Origin: Sternotherus odoratus | Taxonomy: Eukaryota > Chordata > Testudines > Kinosternidae | Length of the DNA: 64,000 bases | Reading direction: 5' to 3' | Assembly (NCBI GenBank): GCA_032164245.1 | Contig: JAVMKO010000005.1 | Span: 40,390,133 to 40,454,132 of the forward strand | Shown: positions 1-22,500 of the stretch, in pieces | Layout: the number at the start of each line of letters is the position of its first letter | Position numbering within the stretch: position 1 is the stretch's first letter | Notes under the pieces: generated by a model | What the model was told of the DNA's origin: nothing | Seen by the model: the letters and a program-made list of their open reading frames with translations, nothing else | The model's database searches: none | Translations under genes and position numbers: made by a program

Positions 1-10535
<10,535 letters not shown>

Positions 10536-13500
10536 AGCGCCCCATGGTCCTCATGGGCGAGGGCGTGGTCCACTGCGCAGACCCCTGCACGAAGGCGCAG
10601 GCCTTTCTCGTCCCCGGTGGGCCGTTTGTTTCTCGGAGCTGCGCTCCCCGCCTGCTCGCCGACGCCGTCTCCCTCGCTGGCCCGGCGTTCCCCGAGGAGA
10701 GGGGCCGTCACGTGAGAACTGGGTGCCACCGTCCGCTCCCCCGGCACTGGCTCAGAAAGACACAAACCTGCCGGGACGACTGGGATTGTATTGAACGGAC
10801 CCGCTGGGGCCTGGAGGAACCACACCCTCTCCCTGGGGAGCCAGCACTGAGCCAGATGGATCCCCGGCAGATCCACCCCGTGTTACCTCTTGCTGGCTGG
10901 GTTACCAGGGAGAGCAAATCCCGAGCATCTGTCCCTCCCCGCTTCTCTCTGCCCTGGAACAGGGCTGGGGGAAAGTCCACGGATTCCCAATGGCTGCTCC
11001 AATTTCCCCCTCCCCTCGCAAAGGAAGCAGGACCCTCTCCCCCTTGAAAGAGCAAATACCAAGGGGTCTAAGGTGCTACGGCTTGAAGAGAACAGACAGG
11101 CCCTTCTTCAAGCCCACGCTGCCCGGCGGCACTGCGAAGGAATTCAGCCTGACCCAGCCGGGGGGTTCAGGGCTGCTGCTGATTTTGCAGGGGGATTCCC
11201 TGGTTGGAATGTGAGGCCCCTGCCCCCTCTGAGCTGAGAGACTCACTTTGAAAGGGACAAACAGGTGCTTCCACACCAGAGATTTCGGAGCAGGGAGCTT
11301 GCTGGGGCTGACCCCGGGAACCTGGACTGTACCCATGATCCTCCTGCTGATGCATTACCTGACACAGCTAGAGGGACCCTACCCGGTGGTTGCCGCGTGT
11401 GCAGGACTGTCGGGCTTTGTTTAGCAAGGGCAGTTAGGGACCGGCACAGTGGCTAGCCAAGGAGCAGGGATAGGGTGAGGGACCCACCATTGCGAGGCGT
11501 GGCACAGGAAGGCTGCCCTGTCAGCGCCTGGGGTGGGACCCTGACAGAGGAGGGGAGCAGGGGACTGAAACATCTCCTACAAGTGGAGAAATGATGACGT
11601 AGGAGACCGGAGGGAGAGACCTGAAAATATGGGGCCAGCCAGATGCAGAGAGCGAGTGAGGATCCGGCAGCCTGCAGCCCTGGGGACTGACTTCAGGGGG
11701 AGCTGTGTGTCCTGCCCCGGCAGACTGGGCCTCCAGGGTGAACAAGTCCCACAATACAGAGAGCAGGGAGGAACCAACCCCCCCTACATGTTTCAGGCCT
11801 GCTCCCAAGGGAGTGGGTGGAGCTACAGCTCGGGGTGGGGGTGAGGGAGCAGGGCCTGCTGCTCCCCACTTCCCCAGGGGTTTGGATTCATGGTGTGCTG
11901 GAGCCATTGACCATGCAACTGGGGGTCCAGAGGTGCTCCCCGCTCTTTGCCCCAACAGGCAGCAGGAGAACGACATTCCCGCTGCATTAGGCTGCCTAAA
12001 GGGCCATTCCCCCAGAATGCCCCCCATGCCCTTCATGAGCAGCTGGACGGGGAGGGGGTTGGTCGGATTCCATGGAGGGCCAGGGTGCCTCAGGCCACTC
12101 CCACTCCTGACCCCACCGGGCACAGCCTGGCCATGACACTGCCCAGCCACCAATGTTGCCAGAGCACTGATGCAGCAGCAAAAGCAGCAATAAAGGATCT
12201 GGCCCTGTGCTTTACAGCTGCCGAACGCTCCAGCGGCAAAGCTGCTTCGCTGTAGTTTTCTTTGTACCTTCATCTAGCAAGAGCCAGCAGGTGAGTGCAA
12301 AAGGTACCACACTCGTCCAGAGCTGCTCGGAGCTTTTCAAACAGCGTCATTTTGGTCCCAAAATTGCCTGTTTTCACCGTGATGCATAAATCGGCCGGAG
12401 AGACTTTTAAAAAAAAAAAGACAATGATTTTTTTCCCCCGCAAAGTCAAAATATCAGATCTCCATAGTCTTGTTTTTGCTGGAGGACTAGTGACATTGCC
12501 AGAGCCTAGAAGAGGGGAAAGCATGGTCAGTGAGGCTTTTTAAAGCTCTTGGTTCTATTTATTGTAAGTGCCCATTTAATTCTAACACCTGACAGACTCT
12601 TGGGAGAAAAACACTCTGTGTGAAAGGCTCGCCATGCCTCTGGCCTTTCAATTGCGGGCTGAGAAAGCTGCCATTCAGGTTTTCCAGCCCTTCAAAGAGT
12701 TCTCCAGCAAAAACAGGGCCAGCAACATAATCCTGATTACTCATTATGAGAAGACAGGCTACTGGGCTAGCTGGACCATTGGTCTGGCACAGTGTGGCCG
12801 TTCTTCTATAGCTATTCCTGAGATTTGTAAGTGGAAAAAACAAGCAGGGACAAATCTTCCAGGTCTTCTTTATGTGTCATAAAGAATCAAAATAAAACAA
12901 ATTAGAGCCTGTCGTGGATACAAAAATTGTATCCACATCTGATACACGAGCCACAAACATGGTCTGCAGATATTCAGGACTCTACAGAAAAAATCCCTGG
13001 TTTTAACCTTTAAAGGAATGCACTAAAGTACATTTCACACTGAATTATGTTTCCCATTACAGTTATAAGTGACTCCTAGGATCAGGGTAAAGAATCAAAA
13101 ATTGATGTCTGTTTTTTCAGTATGGTTCCTTTTGACATTTGACAGCACTTTGTGTAGAGTTCCTCTCCCTCCCCACCCCCATATGTATAGTCATGTTCCT
13201 GTTGTTTGTGTGGGTCTTTCTCACAGGTCCAGGGAGGAGCATTTGGAAAGAGGAAACTGGGATTTCAGAAGTCCCCACCGTTTGTGGAGGGACGGAGGTA
13301 AATTACTTGTAACTATTTGTTTTGTTAATCAATTAGATTTCAAGTTGATGGGGTCCTTGGTGTGATGAGGTGAGCATCTGCCCTCTTGGCTTGGATGGCT
13401 GAAATAGGACATGCAAGGCAGCGCTCAGAGGAGAGAGACAGGGTGAAGTTACTGGCACAACAATTTGGATCCTTACTGAAAATTTGTTAGTGGATAATTT

Positions 13501-14393
13501 CACAGCAATGCACCTCCTGCCTTTCAAATGCATTCAGATGCTGAGCTGCTCTTCCTGTGTCTCAAGTGACATCATTAGCCAGCACTTCCTGTTAGGAATG
13601 ATCGGTATTAAGGCCCTGGCAGGCTGTGTAGTGCTAAAGAGGTGGCACCAGTGTTTTTCAACTGCCCAATGGAAAAATCAGTGTTTACTGTAGAACTATA
13701 GAAGTATTTAAACCAGGTGAGTTCTTCGTTATTTAAGCAAACGTGCTGCTGATCTCTCTTAGGTTTTCTGTGGGTTGCATCTTTTTTCACAGTAGCCCCA
13801 TGATGTCGGTGCTAAGCGCTAGAATTCCAGTGTTTGTAGCTGTGCCCAGCTCTCAGCCGTGATGCCGGTGTCAGTGTCCTGCCCCTCTGCCAATGCCCCC
13901 TTCCCACCATACTATCCACTGCTCCAGCAGGGTGCCTGCGACCACCATGGGTCTTTGTGACTGCTGGACAGCCACTAGCGATCAGCCCTAAAATCAGTGT
14001 CCTGCTCCCGGTCGCTTCTAGTCCCCCCCTCCTCCCCCCAGGGACAGCTGTGCATTCCTGCCTCCTCCCTCTGTATCCATGGCCACTGGCACTCAATGCA
14101 AGGGAGATCCTGAAGACCAAATGACAGGCTGGGCTGGGCAATATAACTCTGAATATCGTGGTGTTTTTTTTAATTTTTATAAACTATTTATTGGGAGGAG
14201 CCTTTTGGCTGGGGAGAAAACTATAATTAGCCAGCTGCTAAGAAAAAACGTGTGTTCTTTGGGCCTTGACTAGGATTATCATCATTGTGCCACATGCATT
14301 ACAAGCCAAGTGAGTTTTGAAGCGTAGATCTTTTTGTGACCAAGTTTGTGGTTTTTGTAATTTATGTAAATAAAGTGCATTTTTTTTAACGGA
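10536..14393 (+). other. Probable GRM2 3' UTR and downstream sequence
   Basis: Candidate poly(A) signals on the + strand are at about 12190 (caataaagg), about 12889 (aaataaaac) and 14369-14374. The last is the most convincing: it sits in an AU-rich end (tttttgtaatttatg) followed by a T run. If used, the 3' UTR is about 3.8 kb. About 12755-12815 carries a short LINE-like tail (gggctagctggaccattggt), which tempers confidence in a single long UTR. No other gene is seen here. Confidence 0.45.
14369..14374 (+). terminator. Candidate GRM2 poly(A) signal AATAAA
   Basis: AATAAA sits in AU-rich sequence with a T run about 10 bases downstream. It is the last + strand AATAAA I saw before the convergent RRP9 gene. 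Earlier AATAAA hexamers at about 12190 and 12889 are alternatives. Confidence 0.4.
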
Positions 14394-16465
14394 CACCCAT
14401 CCGTGCCATGTGAGCCTCACTGGAGTAGAAAGCAAGAGCTGGGTGTCTGTCTTCTTGGCATAACTGCATGGCCCCAGGGACTGATTATGGAGTGGCAGGT
14501 TTGTGTGAGTCAGCACTGTGGGGTCAGTGCCCTGCTGTGCCCCAGATTGTGTGACACACGCTAGGTACCTCAGTTCCTCTGGCATGGGGGGGATCTGACA
14601 CCCTTTGCCCTGTGGACTCTTCAGTGTATGGGCTGCCCAACAGGGCTCCCAGCCCAGTCGCCACCTCTCCGTGACGTCATACCACAAAAAAACAATGCAA
14701 AATCCTGCAGCATTAGGTGAGGTCAGTCCTCTATGCACGGAGGTGCTAGAAGGGGGCAGAATCATGCCATAGTACTGCTCAACAGCAGAGCCCTGGCCTG
14801 GCACCAGGAGGTGCTAAATCAGGCATGGGCAGACTGTTTGGCTCGAGGGCCACATTGGGTTTGCAAAATTGCATAGAGGACCGTGTAGGGAAGGCTGTGC
14901 CTCCACAAACAGCCAGGTTGGCTAAGTTTGGCAGGGCAAATGCTAGAACCTGTTAGTTTCCACCGACCCAGACGCTGTGCTGTGCCCCTCTTGCCAAGGC
15001 TGAGGAAGGACACCAGGGTTTTTTACACTCTTAACACTGGTGTTCGTTCCCCCACGTGCAGTGTGCAGGGAGGCCCAGCTCAGGTACAGTACCACTCCAG
15101 GCAGAGCCAATGCGGCGGGGCTGACATCGCTGTCGAGCTGAACTTCTCCCTGAAGAGCCCAAAGCAGAACTGTTGCCATCAAAAAAAGCAACCACCCCAA
15201 GCTAGCACAACCCTCAGCTCTGAGAATGAGAACAGCAGCCCAAAGCCCATGTAAGAGCAGCATGGAAGCAGGCACCGCGTTTAGGCAGTAGGCTGCAAGG
15301 CTTTAAGGAACAGCGCCGTTTAAAAGAACAACACTCTCAGTGTCACCGCTGTAATTAAAATCGTAACTACAGGAGGTGCTTTTTCATGGTCCTGCTTAGC
15401 ACTGAACAGCCTAACCCCCACTGCAAGCTCCAGTTTGATCAAATGCAGAGTTTAAAGCTGCTCTTCTTGGAGACAGCTCCCAGGTGGAAACAGACATGAC
15501 AGCACTTAATTCAGTCTCCGAGGCTGTTAGCACAGATGCATCTCAAAATGCCTCAAGTTTTGAGACAAAACGAGACAGGCCTGAACTGTAGCACACGCGC
15601 AGCCACGAATGATCGCTTCAAATCTCCTTGATGGCACCTCCAGTGGAGAGCTGCAGCATCAGTCCAAAACTCCGCCGCTCAGAGAGCGAGAGCAGAACAA
15701 AAAACAAACCCACCCCCAGACTGATCAGAACGAGCGATTGCACGTGATGTTTCTGGAGCAGATGCATGAGAGGCCGGTCTCCTTGTTTGAATAAAGGCGG
15801 TAGTCTCTCTCCAGATCTGCTGCACAACCCAGCCTCCCCGTCCCCAAACTGAGGTCTGGATTTTTGTGGCACAACCTACAGGGCTTTGATTACTCAGGAC
15901 TTTTGGGGCAGGCAGTGCACGCACGCAATCTGAGCGAGAACTTAGCCGGGGGGGGGGGGGGGGAAGAGTGTAACTTCAGCTAGCAGCACAACTGCATGTA
16001 ACTCAGCTTTCCCCGCAGAAGTTATCCTCGGGGATGAGGCTAAGCAGTGAAGGGAAGAGGGAATCCCGGGTCCTGCCCCAAGCTCCAGCTGGCAGAGAGA
16101 GGGAATTCTTCATGGGATCTCAGTGGGCACTGTACCTGGGAAGGGAGGGAGTCAGACTGGCTTAGTCTGCATGTCCGTTCTCCCCCCAGCCCAAAAGAAG
16201 ACCAGGGCTCAGCCGCTCACACCGTTGGAGCAGGTTCTGCCGCTGGCCTTTTGGGGACAGGAGTAAGTTTGTCATGAAGATCCTGCCCCCTGCCATGCAG
16301 CTCTGGCTTTTCATTTCGTATGCTGCCCCTCCCTTTCCTCTCATGCCCAGCTTGCAACTGGCCCCAGAGAGGACGGCCTTGCAGACAGTTTTGCTTGTGA
16401 CCGAGCACCCGAGCCGTAGCCAGGCCGACACGGACAGCAGGGTTTGACACGGGGAGGGAGTTTGC
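14394..16465. other. GRM2-RRP9 convergent intergenic region, no gene recognised
   Basis: No family-like coding sequence was found. A roughly 95-bp left-end fragment of the caggggtgggcaaa hAT family lies at 14820-14912 (caggcatgggcag, gctcgagggccacattggg). A G homopolymer of about 14 lies near 15950. Mammals carry the IQCF cluster at this position; no IQ-motif coding frame is visible here. Confidence 0.55.
14820..14912 (+). mobile_element. hAT left-end fragment
   Basis: About 95 bp matches, with drift, the first bases of the element at 29300-29871: gctcgagggccacat, gcaaaattgcatagagga and aggctgtgcctcc. The right part is missing. Confidence 0.6.
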
Positions 16466-16471
16466 TTTAAT
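16466..16471 (-). terminator. Candidate RRP9 poly(A) signal ATTAAA
   Basis: TTTAAT on the + strand is ATTAAA on the coding strand, about 70 bases past the stop codon. No AATAAA is closer. The signal is a common variant but weaker. Confidence 0.45.
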
Positions 16472-16541
16472 GTGAAGTTTTAACTCAGGAGTCTCACAAA
16501 GCTCAAGCAGCAACACGACCATACGCAAGAGGGGAGCAGGG

Positions 16542-19500
16542 TCAGGAGCCGTCAGCTGGCTGTGCGCTGCCGGCCGCCGTCCTCTGCAGCGGGACGATGC
16601 AGATGCTGTTCTTGGCTTCTTTGATTCGCCACCAGCGGCCCAACCTGAAGACAAGAGAGACGCAGAGCTTTTGTTTCCACCGCTCCCCAGCAAGAAAGCT
16701 GGAGGGAATTTGAATGAGCCAGGAAGGTTGACCAGACAGCAAGTGTGAAAGTATGGGGGGGGGGGGGGGAGGGGGGAGGGAAAGAGAGGAGGAAATAGGT
16801 ACCTATGGAAGAAAAAGCTCCAAAAAAAATCAGGACTGTCCCTATAAAATTGGGACATCTGGTCACCCTAGAGCAGTGGTTCTCAAACTTTTTGTAGTGG
16901 TGACCCCTTTCCCACACTGGGCCTCTAAGTGCGACCCCCCCTAGGGGATCAGGCGGGGGGGGGAGGGGGGTGGCGTGCCTGCAGCGCACTGCGGCAGGGG
17001 CTGGGATGGGGGGGTTCCAGCAGCCCTCCAGGGCAGGGGTCGGGATTGAGGGGGGTTCCAAAACCCCCTGAGGCCAGTGAGAGGGGGTCCCAGCAGCCCC
17101 ACGGAGGCGCCGGCAGCCCACCGCAACAGGGGCTGGGCTCACGGGGGCGCTGGAAGCCCACCTCTGCACGGGCTGGGGCCAGGTTGGGCACGTGGCAGTG
17201 GCAGCAGCCCACCGCAGCAGGAGCCACGGCCCGGACCGGGCTCTCGGGGCCACCAGCAGCCCGCCACAGCCGGAGCCGTGTCTGGGACCGGCCTTATGGG
17301 GGCGCCGGCAGCCCGCCGCAGCAGGGGCACGGGCTGCCTGCAGCAGCAGGGGCCGGATGCCAGCAGCCCGCGGCAGCGGCATTGTTCGGGGCCGGCTGCT
17401 GGCAGCAGGGGCTCGCGACCCCCACAGAACTGGCTCGCGACCCCCAGAGGGGTTCCAACCCCCACTTTGAGAACCAATGCCCTAGAGCCACCTGATGCCA
17501 AGTCGAGCTCCCTCCTCAGAGGGTCCTGGCACTCAGTGTTTCATGTCGCTCTAGCACCTCCCAGGGGCTCCTGGAATGCTTTGCAGAGATCCAGGCTCCC
17601 AGCACCTGGGATGTGCCATCCCTGATCTACAGAAGGGGAAGGTTTGTCTCCATTTCCACCTGGAGAAAGCAAGTCACCGGTAAGGCTGCCCTGGAGCAAT
17701 GGCAGGAGGAGTTTCATACCACTGCCAGTCAGGCTTTTAGGAGGGTTAGTGCCATTTTCTGCCCTCCCCCACTAGACAGCCCACTCCTCACATGCTTCAC
17801 CCCAAAAGCTGCCCCTCCCCGGCATGTAACAGACCCTTCGTCCCAGCCAAAGACAGAGTCTAATGCCAAATGCTGGATTTTTTTCCAAGTCCCCAGCACA
17901 GGTTCTGTCCCATCACCAGCTCCCCCAGACTGCACACTACAGAGGGACGACCAAGGGCTAGGAGAGGGTCTGGGATTAGCAGCTGGGGCCTTGGGCCAGA
18001 GCCCCTGGATGCCCCACGTAGCCCATTGCTAGCAGCGAGGCCGGTACCTGTGTTCCTGACCAATCCCAACAACCAGGAAATCCCCAGCATTCGAGAACTT
18101 CATGCTGTTGACAAAGCCGATCTGCGAGAGAGGAAAAGGCATGAGGCCAGTCCCGCAGACTCGAGAGCTATTAGTCTGTGGGAAACTCGAGTGCAGGGCA
18201 ATGCAGCTTCGATCAGGCCGAGAAGGGATTTAATCTCTCAGTAATTCCTGGCTCCACACATCAGGTTTAGTCCGGACCCCGGCAAACCCTGCACCCCTCA
18301 CCCTCCAAGCAGACTTGTTTGGGGAAGGGGAACCAAGCTGGACGGCCGAGGGAAATTCCCATCTCTGCTCAGCCTCAAGCACTCGCTCCCAGGCGCCTCG
18401 CCGGCCGAGGGAGCCTTCCCACCCGCGCCCCTTTCTCACCAGGGGGATGTCGAAGAGCGGCTCCAGCCTCCGGAATCCCTCGCCGCACTTCCACAGCCGC
18501 ACGCTGGCGCTGTGTGAGCCTGTGGTCACGGAGCAGAGTGTGAGGGCCTCGGGCGGTCAGGCCCCGCACGACCCCCAGGTCCCGCTTAGCCACGCTCGGC
18601 GCCGATGCGAGCTAGCGTGGTCTCCCTCAGACCACGGCCCTGCCGCCACACCAGACCCCGCTGGCATCCACGACTGGCGCCCCACACAGCCCAGCTGCCC
18701 CTCCCTGCCACCCCCCCAAACACAACAGGAAGCACAGGAAGTTGAAGCTGCTGGCTGGGCAATTGGAGCAGCGAGCTGGCCTATCGCAGGGGAAAACACC
18801 ATCCTGCCTGGGGTTAGGCGGCGGTGGAGACTCGTCGCTCTGGGGGAGCAAGTGAGGACCAGAGAGGAGAGCGACGCAGCCATCTCCTGCCAGTCACACG
18901 GGGCAGACGCTGGTCACAAGGCCGTGGCTCTCTGGAGAGGCCCAGCCAATGTCCCTAGAACCCCAGGCACAGTTAGTATGTGACATGGATCCAAGTTCAA
19001 ACTACACCCCACCTCCCCCTCCCAGCCTGCCCCAAACCGCTCCCTTCCCATCCAATCAGGACTTCCCCACGCCTTGGCTAGTTTCTAAGCCAGGGTGGCA
19101 AGCCTGACAGTGCCGGGGATAGGAGTGTCAGGGCATGGGCTAGCTGGGCCGGCTGCGGGTGAATTCCCCGGAAAGCAGACCCAGGTTTCCAGAAGAGGGG
19201 AGTTAGGCGCCTGAGGAATGACCCAGCCACAGCACTTTCCATCTGAGCCCCTCAAACAGTAACCCGGCCCCACCCGTGAGACAGGCATTGCCCAGAGCAC
19301 TGGCCCACGCTGCAGGGAGAAGAGCTGGGGAGGAAGCCCAAAGCCAGAGGCGGGGAGGAAGCAGAGATCGCCCAGCTGATGGAGGCCTGAAACCGACTGC
19401 AACCTTCCGCCCCGTCCCAAAGCAACAGCAAAAGCGAGGGTCTCACAGCGCGAGGCACCTGTGGCTACAACGTCACTGTTCAGCAGCGCGGCCACCGCGG

Positions 19501-22500
19501 AGATCCAGTACGGCTGCTCCAGGCCCTGGGTGCCGTGGTTACCGTGCGCTTGCCTCACCGTCGTGAGCGGCTTCTTCTTCGAAAGACCCCACAGGGCGAC
19601 TGACCTGTTATGAGAGACGTGGAGCGGATGAGGCTACGCGCCAGGGCCCAGGCCGGCAGCACCCCCGGCATGTCTCCAGCGGGGTCACTCACCCGTCATC
19701 CGCGCCGGACACCATGTGCTCCTCATTGATCAGCTGGATGCAGTCGATGGAGCCCCTAAGTTGGGCAGAGGGAAGGAGGAGAACGATTTGTGGCTGTGGG
19801 CCCCCTGGAAAGTTTCTCTGCGCGGTGCCAGAACCCCAGAGGAAGGGTATCCCCAGAAGGTGAGCAGAGCGCAGCCCAGGCAGAACAGGCCTCCCTGGTG
19901 GTCCCTCACTGCAACAGGCGGCCCCCCCAGAGATCGAGCGTTCCCTAGGTTCCCTCCCTTTTTGCTGCTCCCCCACTGGGATCCGTCATGAACACTCTGG
20001 ACAAGTCCTCCTGAGCCGCTTTCCGTGTGGCTCAGCCTGGCTGGCCTAGTTCCACACCGCACCAGTGACATGGGAGCTTGGCTGGAGCTGCTTCCAGGAG
20101 CTGCTGCAGGAAGGAGGGGTCCCATGCACCGTGCAGTGCTGTGGAGGGCCGACAGCCAATCTCCCCCACTCCTGCAGGCACTAGACAAGGTAGCAAACGT
20201 CATCACCAGCTCAACAGGTGTGGCCACTCACCAGCATGAGGCAGGTGCTGGGAGGTACCTGATAAGACACTGGGTTGGGTTGGGTTGGGGAGGGGAGGCA
20301 GAACAGACCAGAGCTCGCAGCGCAGTTGCTGGCAACCACCGGACGGGCATTACGCTCTGGCAGAAGGAAGGTGAAGCAGGTTAAGCAGAGCAGATGCCCC
20401 GCAGCCTTCGCCACCCTATGCGGGGGCTGTTGCCCACACCTACTGGTGCCCGTAGAACACCAGCTGAGACTCCTCGGGGATCTTCCAGACCCGGACGGTG
20501 CCGTCTCGCCCGCCCGCCGTGACACAGCAATCCCGGCTCAGGCTGTCCAGCCCCGTGATCGCGTCCTGGTGCCCGAACCTGGAGTCGGGGGCAAAGGATG
20601 AGTCTCAGTAATCCAGGGAGCCCAGCCTGGCACATTCTACCTCTCTTCCCACCCAGGCTCTGCATTCTCAGCCTCGGGAGTCACCATCTCCCACCACCGC
20701 ACAGCCGACACCGATCCCTGGTTCTCCTGGATGGGGGGCTTGTGGCTACAGCCCACCAAGCCCCCACGGCCACAGAATACTTGGCCTCTCCCCAGACACA
20801 GCTGGTAGAAGACGTGGGGGTGTCTATCTCAGGTAACCCTGCCCAGCAAGAATGACTAAGGCTCTCAGGAGATTTCTGAGCTGTGGCCACATCATAGCTG
20901 CTGATGCAGGAGGAAGGCGCCAGATCAGGCGAACCTGATCACTGGTGCCACCAAACTGAACGGGTGGCTTTCTAGGGCAGGGTAGCCTTGAGCAGGGGCC
21001 ATAGGACAGCTTGGGGGCCAAATGCATTTCTGGGCCAAGTCTGCTGGTGCCCCCTGCCCAGGAATCCCAGTCTTCCATCTCCAAGGTCACCCCGAAAGCC
21101 ACCTAACCCTCCCAGCTCAGCCTCCCCTGCCCGAGGGCACAGAGAACTGGGTCCCCACAGCGTTTCCACGTAGGCGTTCTCGGCCACGTTCCAGACTTTG
21201 ATGGAGCGATCATGCGAGGCGCTGTACAGCTGGTGGGTGCCCTTCTGGAACGACAGGCCCTGCGTGGGGGGAGATACAGGCACTAAATACAGAAGAGTGG
21301 CTTCAATGCCCACCCAGAACTCCACTCTCCAAGGTGAGTACCCTAGGGAAAAGCTGCCCTGGAAGCAGCCAAATTCCTATTCTTCCCCCCCCCCCCCCCC
21401 CATCTCCCCTCAGCTCAGCTCTCAGAGGAAAAGCAGCACAGGGGAAAGGATTCCCATGGAGAAGGGGCTCCCTGACTTTTCGGCAGAGCCTCCATATATT
21501 TCCCAAGTCAGCGTGAAAGGGTTGGGCCACCTAGGTGTGTGTGAGCTACTTTCCCCTGCCCTCCCCCCACCCTCACCCATGCCCTCCAGCCGCTCACCGT
21601 CACAGCATCTCGGTGGCCGGTGAATTTATACAGGTGCTTGCACGTGGCAGCCTCCCAGATCAGGATCAGTTTGTTCCTGTCTCCTGTGGCCTGGCAGGGA
21701 GACAGAGGACACTCACCAGCAGCCCCTAACTAGCTTTCCGGAGTCTGGTTGATCACAGAGAGCTGTTCGGCTGCGCTATTATGTTCTGCTGCCATTTCAG
21801 AGGCCTAGAGAGACACTCGGGGCAGAGCTGGCCAGCAGGAGGTGGGAGTCCTCACTAGCCACCCCTTGGTTTTGTTCCCAGCTCACTGTCTTCCCCTGGT
21901 GAGCACACAGAGCAAACAGCCTTTGCCCTTCCTCCTCCTCTGGGATGGTCCATCAGCACCACAGCCAATGCTGGAGCCAAAGGCTGGTGAGATCCAGTCA
22001 TCCAGCTGGCTAGAGAGGCAACAGTGATAACGTGTGTGCCGCTGGTGACTGGCGAATGGGCCCAGTCATGGCACAACAGCCATCAGCATTTTGCCACCAG
22101 GGCAGGATGGACCCTGCTGCTATCAGAGCGAGCTCCCCCAAGATCTCACCATACAAGCCATGTACCATGCACTCACAGCTGATGTGCTGTTTGAAGCACC
22201 CACCCAGCTCCGAGGGGAGCCAGGGACGGAGAAGGGGCAGCAGGGCGGCGGATCAAAAGGAGCCCAGCATTTGCAATGAAGCAGAAAACGGACAGCGAGT
22301 GCTCACCGCACGGCTAGACACAAGGGTCAGCCAGCCAGAGGGCAGGGCCCGGCCACTCCTCCTTACCAGGTATTTGCCATCTGACGAGATGGCCATGGAG
22401 AGAATGTGTGCTGTGTGGCAGACGTGTTGGTCCTCGGTCCCCTTCTTCCCTCCAGGGATCACGTGCAACTTCTTCCCGCTCTCCACATCCCCTGTGGCAG

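Noticed and set aside
11521..12273. A 250-residue minus-strand open frame downstream of GRM2
   Set aside because: GC-rich, no recognisable motif, and inside the probable GRM2 3' UTR. I see no promoter or splice support.
14238..14804. A 188-residue minus-strand open frame
   Set aside because: Its composition and embedded repeat-like words suggest transposon-derived noncoding sequence; it also overlaps the candidate GRM2 poly(A) end.
15940..16770. Long G homopolymers (near 15950 and 16755) as structured elements
   Set aside because: Simple homopolymers of this type are common here and their lengths may be sequencing or assembly artefacts; no further claim is possible.
16929..17625. Overlapping open frames of 182-188 residues, rich in Gly, Ala and Arg
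   Set aside because: They lie inside the GC-rich hAT element (16874-17479) and are open only because stops are rare in such DNA. No transposase motif.
20180..20230. A box C-like GTGATGA on the RRP9 strand, possible intronic snoRNA
   Set aside because: No box D (CTGA) at a proper distance, and no terminal stem. RRP9 intron hosting a snoRNA here is not supported.
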